From Lutibacter flavus (GTDB taxonomy: Bacteria > Bacteroidota > Bacteroidia > Flavobacteriales > Flavobacteriaceae), in contig NZ_FZNX01000001.1 of NCBI RefSeq assembly GCF_900188355.1, positions 1,071,896 through 1,135,895 on the forward strand: a stretch of 64,000 bases of DNA. The letters run 5' to 3'. Below are positions 16,298 through 25,136 of this stretch, piece by piece. Every line of letters begins with the position of its first letter. The first letter of the stretch is position 1. The position numbers and the translations under genes were made by a program. Below the pieces are notes generated by a model. That model worked only from the letters and a program-made list of their open reading frames with translations. It was not told where the DNA came from and did not search any database.

Positions 16298-17083
16298 TTA
16301 ATTTTCTCTTACTTTATCTGAAACACAATCTGCATTTACAAGTGCCGAATCGTGGTCCCAAGAATAACTTCCATCTCCATTATCTGTCCAAGCTGAAACA
16401 TATCCCCAGGCATCTGCCAATGCTCTCCAAATTCCTCTTCTTGCCATTGGGGTATCATCTCCATTATCACCATCACTGTCAAAGGCAGTCCAATATTGCA
16501 CACTATATTTTAAAATTGAACTAATTGCAAGCATACTAGCACCATCGTTAGATACTCCTCTTTCTAAATCAATATTAATTTTTTGGCTAGCATAAACTTC
16601 TTTTTCAATTTCAGATATCTTTTTCGCAAATTCCCCCACTGTTAATTTTTTATCAGCTGCACTTTTAACTGTTGTAGCTAAATTATTTAAGAATTTAGTC
16701 ATAGCTGGGCTCAATCCTTCTTCATTAGCGTTGTATTTTCCATTTAATATTTGATCCACTCTTCTTTTGTGAAAACCTATACTTTTGTCTAATTCTTGCC
16801 AAGTAAGGTTTGTATCAAAGCTTCCAAATGTTGGATCTACAAATGTTTTTCCGTATTTAAATCTTGCTTCCGGATTGGCTCTTTCTTCAAAATTCCAAAC
16901 ATATTCTAAATATGCATTGTGTGTTTTTCCAAACTGATCAAAGTCAAATTTAATTTCTTTAGATTCAGTATTTAAATCGGTAAATTGTTCCATACTTTCA
17001 TCTTTTTCACAAGAAGTTAATAAAGTAATAACTGTAAAGAACATAAAGGTTTTAACTAGTGTTTTTGTAATTGTTTTCATCAT
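16298..17083 (-). CDS. Hypothetical lipoprotein
   Basis: A 261-residue exported protein. The N-terminus MMKTITKTLVKTFMFFTVITLLTSC is a lipoprotein signal peptide with Cys25 as the lipidation site, followed by EKDES, a retention pattern typical of Bacteroidota surface or periplasmic lipoproteins. The middle is helical and charged. The C-terminal third is rich in Asp, Gly and Trp (SDGDNGDDTPMARRGIWRALADAWGYVSAW). I recognise no family. ATG at 17083 or 17080 are both possible. It is monocistronic, with its own terminator at 16250. Confidence 0.75.
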   Translation of the reverse strand: MMKTITKTLVKTFMFFTVITLLTSCEKDESMEQFTDLNTESKEIKFDFDQFGKTHNAYLEYVWNFEERANPEARFKYGKTFVDPTFGSFDTNLTWQELDKSIGFHKRRVDQILNGKYNANEEGLSPAMTKFLNNLATTVKSAADKKLTVGEFAKKISEIEKEVYASQKINIDLERGVSNDGASMLAISSILKYSVQYWTAFDSDGDNGDDTPMARRGIWRALADAWGYVSAWTDNGDGSYSWDHDSALVNADCVSDKVREN

Positions 17084-17253
17084 TTTATATTTTTAAAATT
17101 TACCTTACTCTATTTTGGTTTTTCAGGTTGTCACCATTTGTTTTACACTTTCATATAAACCAACCTTAAATTTTGTTACCCCCTTTTTTTTATTTTTTTA
17201 TTTTTTTCTGAATTATAAAAACCTTCGCTTTACCTTCTGAAAAATTATTGTTG

Positions 17254-17261
17254 TAATTTTG
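17254..17261 (+). promoter_or_regulatory. Promoter -7 element TAATTTTG
   Basis: Exact TAnnTTTG match, 20 bp before the start codon of the small basic protein at 17281, giving a very short leader. No TTG is seen at the -33 distance. Confidence 0.5.
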
Positions 17262-17280
17262 ACGTTATTTTAGAAAAAGT

Positions 17281-17445
17281 ATGGCTAAGAAAGGCACTCC
17301 AAAAAACACCAAAAACAAAGCGAAGCACAGCAAACTAATGGATCGTAAAAAAAATAAATTACGAGATTATAAAATTGATCGTGAAAATCGTTTAAAAACA
17401 ATGGTGAAAAAAATGCACGAACTTAAAAATAAACCTGAAGAATAA
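17281..17445 (+). CDS. Small basic protein (54 aa)
   Basis: Short frame starting MAKKGTPKNTKNKAKHSK and ending KPEE. About 40 percent of the residues are Lys or Arg, with no hydrophobic core, so it is probably disordered or helical when bound to nucleic acid or the ribosome. ATG start, with a consensus -7 element 20 bp upstream. It ends two bases before the stop codon of the convergent dinB gene. It resembles other short Lys-rich MAK... proteins of Flavobacteriia, including the one at 26585-26689; the function is unknown to me. Confidence 0.6.
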   Translation: MAKKGTPKNTKNKAKHSKLMDRKKNKLRDYKIDRENRLKTMVKKMHELKNKPEE

Positions 17446-17446
17446 T

Positions 17447-18658
17447 TCACCTTCTTCTGTTTGGTAATAATGGTGGTGGCTCACCACTAAACGGATTCCA
17501 GCGACTAATACTTTTTGCTCCCATTCCTGAAGCTCTAATTACGGCTCTATCTCCATAACGTTCTCGCATTTTATCCATAGCCTGATACAAGTTTAAAATT
17601 TTATCATTGTCTTCAAACAAGTTAATTTGATGTCCGCCTCGTACTAAATGGCTGAACTTTACCCCTATTAAACGCACTAGTAATCTGCGCTGATATAAAC
17701 TTTCATACAATTCCATTACAATTGGAAGTATTGAATGATCAGACGAACTATACGGAATTCTCTTTTGTTTAGTATACGTTTGAAAATCGGAATATCTAAT
17801 TTTAAACGTAATACAAGCCGTTAATTTATCACCTCTACGTAATTGATAAATCAAATTCTCAGCCATCGCAGTAATAATACCTTTTAGTTTAGTAACATCT
17901 GTAGTATCCTTCTCAAACGTACGCTCTGTTGAAATAGATTTACGTTCGTGATACCTTATAACAGGTGTATTATCAATACCATTGGCTTTTTTCCAAATAC
18001 TGGTTCCATGTTTACCAAAAACCCGTGCCATCATATTTATTGGCATTTCCTGTACCGTTTTAATACGTTTAATTCCTAAATCGCATAAAGAATTATAGGT
18101 TTTTTCGCCAACCATTGGAATTTTACGAACCGAAAGCGGTGCTAAAAATGGTTTTTCGGTTCCTACATTTACTTTTATTTCATTGTTAGGCTTTGCTTCA
18201 CCCGTTGCAATTTTTGAGACCGTTTTATTTGCTGATAAGCCAAATGAAATTGGCAAGCCGGTTTCTCTTATAATTTTTGTGCGCAATTCCGAAGCCAGTT
18301 GATGACAGCCAAAAAACTGATCCATTCCGGTTAAATCTATATAAAACTCATCTATTGAAGATTTTTCATATAACGGAACCGAATCTTTAATAACATCGGT
18401 TACTAATTTAGAATACTTGGTATAAATCCCTGAATTTCCTCGCAGCACAATAGCTTCCGGGCACAACTGTTTTGCCATTCGCATTGGCATTGCAGAATGT
18501 ACTCCGTATTTACGCGCTTCATAACTGCAACTCGCCACTACACCTCTATCTGAAGTTCCGCCAATTAATACCGGTTTGTTATTTAACCTACTATCAATCA
18601 ACCGTTCACACGATACAAAAAATGTATCTAAATCCATATGTACAATAGAACGTTCCAT
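17447..18658 (-). CDS. dinB: DNA polymerase IV (Y-family)
   Basis: A 403-residue translesion polymerase. The catalytic acidic residues are in HMDLDTFF (Asp9, Asp11) and SSIDEFYID (Asp103, Glu104). The steric region SCSYEARKYGVHSAMPM is present, followed by the thumb and a little-finger domain (SISTERTFEKD). The motif QINLF (about 344-348) fits a sliding-clamp binding peptide. The gene starts three bases after the dnaE-like stop codon in the same direction, so the two polymerases are made together. This resembles the mutagenesis cassettes of other bacteria, where a Y-family protein partners a second DnaE. Expected to be induced by DNA damage; no LexA box was identified. Confidence 0.95.
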   Translation of the reverse strand: MERSIVHMDLDTFFVSCERLIDSRLNNKPVLIGGTSDRGVVASCSYEARKYGVHSAMPMRMAKQLCPEAIVLRGNSGIYTKYSKLVTDVIKDSVPLYEKSSIDEFYIDLTGMDQFFGCHQLASELRTKIIRETGLPISFGLSANKTVSKIATGEAKPNNEIKVNVGTEKPFLAPLSVRKIPMVGEKTYNSLCDLGIKRIKTVQEMPINMMARVFGKHGTSIWKKANGIDNTPVIRYHERKSISTERTFEKDTTDVTKLKGIITAMAENLIYQLRRGDKLTACITFKIRYSDFQTYTKQKRIPYSSSDHSILPIVMELYESLYQRRLLVRLIGVKFSHLVRGGHQINLFEDNDKILNLYQAMDKMRERYGDRAVIRASGMGAKSISRWNPFSGEPPPLLPNRRR

Positions 18659-18661
18659 AAT

Positions 18662-21631
18662 TTATCCTGCTTTTTGTGTTGGTGCATCGGTATAACGAGG
18701 ATCTTGAATAATAGCCAGTTTTTCCAGCTGATTAACCTCAATACTTACACAATCAAATTCTGCCGTAACTTTTCCAATTAATTTATAAACGCCTCTTCCT
18801 TTTAGTGGATATTTTTTTGCTGAAGGAGGAAAATGTACCGTATCTATATGATCGCCTTTAGAATCGATAAATGTTCCGAAATACATTAAATCTCCTTTTG
18901 AAGTAACTGTTTTTTTAGCCGTAACATAATAGCCATAAACTGTTACTATTTTCCCTACATAATTCAATAAATCAGCAGCAAATAATTGTTGATTGATTGG
19001 CTGGGTTAATAATTTAAAAGGACTCTCTAAAGTAAACCCAATATATTGCAGTTCATCAAAAGCATCTTCTAGTGTTGAACTTATTAATTCTGGCGTTTTA
19101 TACGTTACTTTTTCCGATTTAAATAGCGTTACTATATGTTCTTCCAAACACACTTTATTCACCTTCATATAAGCTTCCCAAAGCAATTCTCGTTTGTTTC
19201 TACCTGTAAATTTAAAAGCGTTTACTTTAATTAAAATAGAAATTTGTTCTAATGAAATTGTTACCCGATCTATAAAATCATCTAGATCTAAAAATGCTCC
19301 GTTTTTGTTTCTTTCAGTTACAATTTTAGAAGCATTTTTCACTTCAAAAGAATGTAGCATTATAAAACCTAAATAAATGTTAGCTCCCTCAATATAAGAC
19401 TGATAATACGATTTATTAATTGTTGGTGGATGGATAACACCTCCGTTCATTCGGGCTTCGTGTACATAATATTCTGGTCTATAAAAACCACCAAAATTAT
19501 TAAGTGTTGCCACCATATATTCCAACGGATAATAGGCTTTTAAAAATAGGCTCTGGTAACTTTCCACCGCATACGAAGCTGAATGTCCTTTGGCAAAAGC
19601 ATAACCCGCAAAACTTTCTATTTGTCGCCATATTTCTGAAGTCAATTCCAGCGTATGCCCTTTGGTTTTACAGTTTTCAAAAAACTGATTTTTAACCTTC
19701 ATAAATTCGTCTCTCGATCTAAATTTTCCACTCATTCCGCGCCGTAACATATCTGCTTCACCCAAACTTAATCCGCCAAAATGATGCGCTACTTTTATCA
19801 CATCTTCCTGATACACCATTACACCATACGTTTCGGGCATAATATCCAACAAAATAGGATGTGCATCTTTTCTTCGTTCCGGATTTCTATACCGTAAAAT
19901 ATACTCTCGCATCATTCCAGATTTTGAAACTCCAGGCCTAATTACAGAACTTGCTGCTACCAAACCCAAATAATTATCTACTTGTAACTTTTTTAACAAC
20001 ATACGCATTGCAGGAGATTCCACATAAAAACAACCAATAGCTTTGGCATTTTTAAGCATTATTTTAATTTTTAAATCTTCTTTAAAGCGTTTTATATCGT
20101 GTATATCAATTGCAGGATGTGTTGGATGATTGTATTTTATAATATCTACCGTTTCACGAATTTTTCCCAAACCACGCTGACTCAAAATATCGAATTTATA
20201 CAAGCCAGCATCTTCTGCAACCACCATATCAAACATTGCCGTAGAAAACCCTTTTGGCGGTAAATAAGTGGCCGTATAATAATTAATTGGTTTTTCTGAA
20301 ATTAAAATTCCGCCTGGGTGAATTCCTAAATAATTTGGAAATCCTTTTATTAACTTACTATAAACCAACACCAAACGAGATAATTCATCTAATTTATTTA
20401 CAACAAATTGCCCGGAAGAAAGCTTGTCTATTTCTTCTTTTGGCAATCCAAAAACTTTTCCTATTTCCCGAACCGACGCTCTGTATTTAAACGTATTGTA
20501 AACCGCAATAAGAGAAGTATTTTTAAACGTTTTAAAAATATAGTTCATAATATCATCACGATCTCGCCACGAAAAATCCAAGTCAAAATCTGGCGGATTT
20601 GTACGGTATAAATTAATAAATCGTTCAAAATATAAATCGAGTTCTATAGGATCAACATCCGTAATTCTTAATAAATACGCAATAATACTATTGGCTCCAC
20701 TTCCTCTACCTACATAATAATATTGCTTGCTTCGGGCATATTTTAAAATTTTCCAATTGATTAAAAAGTAGGATACAAATTGTTTTTGCCTAATAATTTC
20801 AAGCTCTTTTTCTAAACGTTCAAAAACACGTTTTCCAATTCTTTTATAACGGTAATTTAAACCTTCATACGCTAATTTTCGCAGCAATTTAAAATCTAAC
20901 TCGGCACAACCACTGTATGTTTTTTGGTTGTTTGGCTCATTTTTCTCGAAATTGAAATCAATAGAACAGTTTGCTAATAATTGCTGTGTATTTTCAATAA
21001 TTTGAGGGTATTCACTATACATAGTTTTTAAAACCTCAACCGAAAGCATCATATCCGATTCCTCGCCTTGTTCACTTTTTGGTAATTTACTTAGTAAGGT
21101 ATTATTGTCAATTGCGCGCAACAATCTATGCGTATTAAATCCTTTTTTATTTTGAAATGAAACTGGTTTTAAAATCACCAATTTATCTAGTTGAAATCGC
21201 CATTCAGAAAATTTTAAGTGGTTTAAATCCGATAATTTTACACCTATAAATTCGTTTTCATTTAAGTTGAAAATTTCATTTTTAAAAGGATAAATCACAT
21301 AGGTATTTGCAATATTTTTTGCGCTGTCTGGAACTTCAAACTTCTTTAAATGCAATAATTCTGACAGGTATTCATTTATAAGTTGATAGCCATTATTATT
21401 TTTTGCCAATATTATAAACTGCCGTTGTGCTCCATTTCTAAAATCTACGCCAAGTACTGGTTTCACTGAATATTTAGAAGCCAAACGCACAAAATCTAAA
21501 TTGGCAGACGTGCTATTAATATCCGTCAATGCCATTGTAGCAACACCAAGCCGAGAAGCCTGTTGCAACAATTCTTCTGGCTTAACAGTACCATATCTTA
21601 AACTGTAATAAGTGTGCGTATTTAAATACAT
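18662..21631 (-). CDS. dnaE2: Error-prone DNA polymerase III alpha subunit (DnaE2-like)
   Basis: A 989-residue C-family polymerase, shorter than the replicative DnaE (about 1150 or more). It has an N-terminal PHP domain (THTYYSLRYGT ... MALTDIN), then the palm with catalytic aspartates in PPDFDLDFSW (Asp348, 350, 352). Next come the finger region (VMVYQEDVIKVAHHFGG), helix-hairpin-helix, and a C-terminal OB-fold-like part. In the PHP domain the first His of the usual HxH is Asn (LNTHT), so the metal-dependent proofreading site may be incomplete. It is co-transcribed with dinB and divergent from an XRE regulator. The symbol is by similarity of context; it could also be an alpha subunit of another non-replicative class. 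Confidence 0.88.
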   Translation of the reverse strand: MYLNTHTYYSLRYGTVKPEELLQQASRLGVATMALTDINSTSANLDFVRLASKYSVKPVLGVDFRNGAQRQFIILAKNNNGYQLINEYLSELLHLKKFEVPDSAKNIANTYVIYPFKNEIFNLNENEFIGVKLSDLNHLKFSEWRFQLDKLVILKPVSFQNKKGFNTHRLLRAIDNNTLLSKLPKSEQGEESDMMLSVEVLKTMYSEYPQIIENTQQLLANCSIDFNFEKNEPNNQKTYSGCAELDFKLLRKLAYEGLNYRYKRIGKRVFERLEKELEIIRQKQFVSYFLINWKILKYARSKQYYYVGRGSGANSIIAYLLRITDVDPIELDLYFERFINLYRTNPPDFDLDFSWRDRDDIMNYIFKTFKNTSLIAVYNTFKYRASVREIGKVFGLPKEEIDKLSSGQFVVNKLDELSRLVLVYSKLIKGFPNYLGIHPGGILISEKPINYYTATYLPPKGFSTAMFDMVVAEDAGLYKFDILSQRGLGKIRETVDIIKYNHPTHPAIDIHDIKRFKEDLKIKIMLKNAKAIGCFYVESPAMRMLLKKLQVDNYLGLVAASSVIRPGVSKSGMMREYILRYRNPERRKDAHPILLDIMPETYGVMVYQEDVIKVAHHFGGLSLGEADMLRRGMSGKFRSRDEFMKVKNQFFENCKTKGHTLELTSEIWRQIESFAGYAFAKGHSASYAVESYQSLFLKAYYPLEYMVATLNNFGGFYRPEYYVHEARMNGGVIHPPTINKSYYQSYIEGANIYLGFIMLHSFEVKNASKIVTERNKNGAFLDLDDFIDRVTISLEQISILIKVNAFKFTGRNKRELLWEAYMKVNKVCLEEHIVTLFKSEKVTYKTPELISSTLEDAFDELQYIGFTLESPFKLLTQPINQQLFAADLLNYVGKIVTVYGYYVTAKKTVTSKGDLMYFGTFIDSKGDHIDTVHFPPSAKKYPLKGRGVYKLIGKVTAEFDCVSIEVNQLEKLAIIQDPRYTDAPTQKAG

Positions 21632-21667
21632 TGTTAATAAAAAAATTACTTCAATAGTTATTATTTT

Positions 21668-21713
21668 GCTAAATTAGCTCATTATTTTAGCTGATGTTGC
21701 TCAAATTATTAGC
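21668..21713. promoter_or_regulatory. Operator-like repeats between dnaE2 and the XRE gene
   Basis: The 85-bp divergent gap contains the palindrome GCTAAATTAGC (21668-21678), the direct repeats TTAGCTCAT and TTAGCTGAT (15 bp apart), and a further TTATTAGC just before the XRE start. Such clustered half-sites are expected for an autoregulating XRE repressor that also controls the polymerase operon. Confidence 0.45.
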
Positions 21714-21716
21714 ATT

Positions 21717-21935
21717 ATGAATTATTTATCAAAAAACATTAAATATATCCGGGTTTTAAAGGGAATCTCTCAAGAACAACTTGCTGAAGATTTAAAAGTA
21801 TCACGCTCTAGAATTAGCTCATATGAAGATAAAAGAGCCTCGCCTCCACTTGATTTTTTAATCAATTTATCGGCGTATATAAATATTTCTATGGATGTAT
21901 TAATTAAAAAAAAATTAAATACCTTAGAACTTTAA
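21717..21935 (+). CDS. XRE-family helix-turn-helix regulator
   Basis: A 72-residue protein that is essentially one Cro/C1-type DNA-binding domain: IKYIRVLKGISQEQLAEDLKVSRSRISSYEDKRASPPLDFLINLSAYINISMDVLI. There is no dimerisation or peptidase domain, so it differs from LexA-type or S24-type repressors. It is divergent from dnaE2/dinB and followed after 11 bp by the SRAP gene, which points to control of this DNA-damage module. The gap between it and dnaE2 carries repeated GCTAA/TTAGC half-sites. How damage would release repression is not evident from the sequence. Confidence 0.88.
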   Translation: MNYLSKNIKYIRVLKGISQEQLAEDLKVSRSRISSYEDKRASPPLDFLINLSAYINISMDVLIKKKLNTLEL

Positions 21936-21946
21936 TTGTTTTTTTT

Positions 21947-22594
21947 ATGTGCTATCAAACACGAATTATTAAAAAGAAAGAAGAAATGATGGAGCGTTTT
22001 AATGCTGCATTAGATGAGCTAAATGATTATGAACCTATTGAGTTCTGTAGCGCTTTTGAGTATCCTAAAACTCCTGTAATAACGAATGAAAGTCCCAATA
22101 AGATTCAATTATACAATTGGGGACTGGTACCTTCGTGGTCGCAAGATGAATCCATCAGAAATTATACTTTAAATGCCCGAATAGAAACATTATCAGAAAA
22201 AAGATCTTTTAAATATGTAGTACAAAACAGATGTTTAATTATTGCCGATGGTTTTTACGAATGGCAATGGAGAACTAAAAGCGGTTCTAAAAAAGAAAAA
22301 TACTTAATTACGCTGCCAAATAATGAATTGTTCGCTTTTGCCGGTTTATACACACAGTGGACAAATTTTGACAATACCAAGCTAAATTCTTACACCATAA
22401 TTACCACACAGGCCAATAAATTAATGAGCGAAATTCATAACACAAAACAACGAATGCCTGTTATTTTAAAGAAGGAAGATGAGCAAAACTGGCTACAAGG
22501 AGAAAATTATGAGGATTTTAAATTTCCTTATAGCTGTAATTTAATTGCAACTTCTTTAGCACAAAATAATTCAGCACAATTAGGGTTGTTTTAA
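21947..22594 (+). CDS. SOS response-associated peptidase (SRAP/HMCES, YedK-like)
   Basis: A 215-residue protein of the SRAP family, which shields abasic sites in single-stranded DNA by forming a thiazolidine link through the N-terminal cysteine. That residue is present as Cys2 (MCYQTR) and is exposed once the Met is removed. Other conserved parts are NARIETL, the catalytic Glu in DGFYEWQW, and EIHNTKQRMPVIL with the active-site His. In many bacteria the gene sits beside dinB or imuB-type polymerases, as here across the divergent promoter. Cytoplasmic. It shares a transcript with the XRE regulator. Confidence 0.93.
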   Translation: MCYQTRIIKKKEEMMERFNAALDELNDYEPIEFCSAFEYPKTPVITNESPNKIQLYNWGLVPSWSQDESIRNYTLNARIETLSEKRSFKYVVQNRCLIIADGFYEWQWRTKSGSKKEKYLITLPNNELFAFAGLYTQWTNFDNTKLNSYTIITTQANKLMSEIHNTKQRMPVILKKEDEQNWLQGENYEDFKFPYSCNLIATSLAQNNSAQLGLF

Positions 22595-22632
22595 TATTAA
22601 TTAAATCGTATCAGTTTTTGATGATATCAAGT

Positions 22633-22662
22633 TTGCTAATTTTAATGAATTAAGTACTTTTG
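22633..22662 (+). promoter_or_regulatory. Consensus promoter of the MFS gene
   Basis: TTG (22633), 19 bases, TACTTTTG (22655-22662): a complete match to the Bacteroidota -33/-7 consensus. It lies about 58 bp before the ATG at 22720 and overlaps the TTG codon that would extend the reading frame to 22660, which argues for the ATG start. Confidence 0.7.
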
Positions 22663-22719
22663 ACCTCTGGATTTATAAACAAATATAAAAATCGAATTCT
22701 CGCATTTGTTACGTTGAAT

Positions 22720-23862
22720 ATGGAATTAAAAATTAAACAGCGAATCGCTTTAAGCACTTATTTTTTTTTATCGGGTTTGTGTTTTGCAACCTGGGCATCA
22801 CGTATCCCTACAATTAAAACATTTTTTAACTTTAATGAAGCTGAATTAGGAACTGTACTTTTGGCAATGCCAATAGCCTCAATGATTGGTTTACCTATTT
22901 CTGGCTGGATTGTTTCCAAATTTAATAGTAGAGGACCTTTATTAATTTCGTTCATTTTCTTTGCTATCGCCTTGCTTTTTATTGGATATGCAAAAACATC
23001 CTTTTTATTAGTAGCAGCTATTTCTGCATTTGCATTTTTTATGCGAATTCTAAATATTGCAATGAATGCGCAATCCATAACACTTCAAAAAAAGTTTAAA
23101 AAGAAAATTGTGAGTTCATTTCACGGCCTTTGGAGTACTGGAGGATTAATTGGTGTAGGTTATTCAACATTAATGGTAAAAACAGGTGTTTCAATAGAGC
23201 ATCACTTACTTCAAATTTCAATCTTAACGTTAATAATTACAACAATCGCTTATTTTTATTCTCTTAAAGATGATAAATCTACTACCGGAAACAAATTGAT
23301 TTTTGGTAAACCTGATCCATTTATTTTTTACTTAGGATTACTCGTCTTTTTTGCAGCTGTTTGCGAAGGAGGAATGTTTGATTGGAGTGGTGTTTATTTT
23401 AAAGAAGTTATCAAAGAAGATGTTTTTACCTATGGGTATTTATTATTTATGACATGTATGGCTATTTCTCGCTTCTTTTCTGATCGATTAATGGATTTTA
23501 TAGGAATGCCTAAAACATTTATTTTAAGTGCCGTTTTAATTGCTTCTGGTATTTTTACTGCAATCGTTTTTCCTACATTTTGGCCTGCATTAATTGGTTT
23601 TTGTCTGGTAGGTATTGGTACTGCTCCTATTTTTCCAATGACCTTTATTTTAGCAGGAACTTCAAATAAATACTCTCCCGGAATGGCAATTTCAATTATT
23701 GCCACATATGGAATACTAGGGATGCTAATTGGACCTCCATTAATAGGTTATTTAGCACATGCGGTTGGTTTAAAATATGCTTTTTACATTTTTGTAGTTT
23801 CGGGTCTTTCATTAATTCCTTTTTCACAATTTTTATTTCGTTATCAAAAAAAAGTAACCTAG
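22720..23862 (+). CDS. MFS transporter (YbjJ-like)
   Basis: A 380-residue integral membrane protein with about 12 predicted helices, starting at the ATG MELKIKQRIALSTYFFLSGLCFATWASRIPTIK. The FATWASRIP motif after the first helix, the RGPLLISF loop and the overall length fit the YbjJ/sugar-efflux branch of the major facilitator superfamily. A longer frame from TTG 22660 would begin inside the promoter, so it is rejected. The substrate is unknown; the neighbours do not help. It stands as a single gene after the SRAP gene. Confidence 0.85.
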   Translation: MELKIKQRIALSTYFFLSGLCFATWASRIPTIKTFFNFNEAELGTVLLAMPIASMIGLPISGWIVSKFNSRGPLLISFIFFAIALLFIGYAKTSFLLVAAISAFAFFMRILNIAMNAQSITLQKKFKKKIVSSFHGLWSTGGLIGVGYSTLMVKTGVSIEHHLLQISILTLIITTIAYFYSLKDDKSTTGNKLIFGKPDPFIFYLGLLVFFAAVCEGGMFDWSGVYFKEVIKEDVFTYGYLLFMTCMAISRFFSDRLMDFIGMPKTFILSAVLIASGIFTAIVFPTFWPALIGFCLVGIGTAPIFPMTFILAGTSNKYSPGMAISIIATYGILGMLIGPPLIGYLAHAVGLKYAFYIFVVSGLSLIPFSQFLFRYQKKVT

Positions 23863-23963
23863 TTTTTTACTGGAAATTCTATCAGTCTACTTTCTTAAAT
23901 TTAAATTAATTACGTGTACTAATTTTATTTTCAAATAATTAGAAAATATAGTAACTTACATGT

Positions 23964-25106
23964 ATGAAAAAGCACTACAATATAATTATTGCTGGAGCAG
24001 GTGGAATTGCTGAAGCAGTTGGCTTAATATTAGCTGAGTGGAGCACCATAACTCCTACGCTGTTTATTGGAAACAGAACACTTTCCAAAGCGCTAAAAGT
24101 TGCTGAATGGATTAAAGATGGTTCAACAAAACAATGCTCAATTAAAGGCTTTCATTTACCCGAAGAAGGTATTACAAAAGAAATGAAAGTAATTTTTCAG
24201 CAAAGTGATCTTCTCCTTGATTGTTTACCTGGTAGTATAGCTCCTAAAATGGCTCAATTGGCAAAAGACTTTCAGTTGCATTATGCCAATCTCACAGAGT
24301 ACGTTAATGAGACCGAAGAAATAATGACTTTGGCAAAAGATGCTAAAACGGGTTTTGTGCTTCAAACAGGATTAGCTCCTGGCTATATAAACTTACTTGC
24401 CCACAAACTTTTTCAACAGTTTTGTTTAGACTTTAATGTGGATAAAGTTGACAAATTAGAATTTAAAGTGGGTGCGCTTACTGATCACGCCGTTGCACCG
24501 CATTATTACGGTTTTACCTGGAGCCCTGTTGGTGTTGCTACCGAATATATTAAAAATATCATTGTACTAAGAGATTATAAAAAAACCATACTGGCGGCAT
24601 TGTCTGAAAGAGCAACCATTATTATTGATGGTATTGCTTATGAAGAAGATCTTACCTCTGGCGGTGCAGCTGATTTACCCGATGCTTTGAGTGGAAAAGT
24701 ACGTTCGTTAGATTATAAAACATTGCGGCATCCGGGGCATTATGCCTGGGTACAGGCACAACTTTCTAATTTAGGGAATACACAAAATGCCATAAATTAT
24801 TTGCAGCAAAAAATGGAAGCTGTTATACCTCATATAGAAGATGATCAAATTGTTTTATACGCAGCAGTTGAAGGAAAAGATTCAAAAGGAATTTTACGAA
24901 GACAAGAAATTGCCAAATGTATTCGTCCACAAAAAGTAGGTAAACATAAATTAAGAGCTATCCAAACAACTACCGCTGCGCCTATGGCCCAAGCTGCCCA
25001 ATTATTGCTGGAAACATCACCTAGCGGAGTTATTTTACAAAGTGAAATTGATGCTCTAAAATTTTTAAATGGAGCGTTTATTGTTTCTGTTTATGGAAAT
25101 GTGTAA
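23964..25106 (+). CDS. Saccharopine dehydrogenase-family protein
   Basis: A 380-residue cytoplasmic oxidoreductase-like protein. The N-terminus has a Rossmann motif IIIAGAGGIAEAVGLILAEW, followed by a saccharopine dehydrogenase-type middle and C-terminal domain (HYANLTEYV, LQTGLAPGYINLLAHKLF, VGVATEYI). Such proteins act in lysine/aminoadipate metabolism, or on carboxynorspermidine in related branches. Which of these applies cannot be told, and no other lysine gene is nearby. It has its own start 100 bp after the MFS gene, and the next gene begins 30 bp downstream in the same direction. Confidence 0.78.
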   Translation: MKKHYNIIIAGAGGIAEAVGLILAEWSTITPTLFIGNRTLSKALKVAEWIKDGSTKQCSIKGFHLPEEGITKEMKVIFQQSDLLLDCLPGSIAPKMAQLAKDFQLHYANLTEYVNETEEIMTLAKDAKTGFVLQTGLAPGYINLLAHKLFQQFCLDFNVDKVDKLEFKVGALTDHAVAPHYYGFTWSPVGVATEYIKNIIVLRDYKKTILAALSERATIIIDGIAYEEDLTSGGAADLPDALSGKVRSLDYKTLRHPGHYAWVQAQLSNLGNTQNAINYLQQKMEAVIPHIEDDQIVLYAAVEGKDSKGILRRQEIAKCIRPQKVGKHKLRAIQTTTAAPMAQAAQLLLETSPSGVILQSEIDALKFLNGAFIVSVYGNV

Positions 25107-25136
25107 CGCAATAACAATATGTAAAATTAAACTAAG

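Noticed and set aside
22660-22719. Extended N-terminus of the MFS transporter
   Set aside because: It starts at a TTG lying within the TACTTTTG promoter box; the ATG at 22720 gives a family-typical start.
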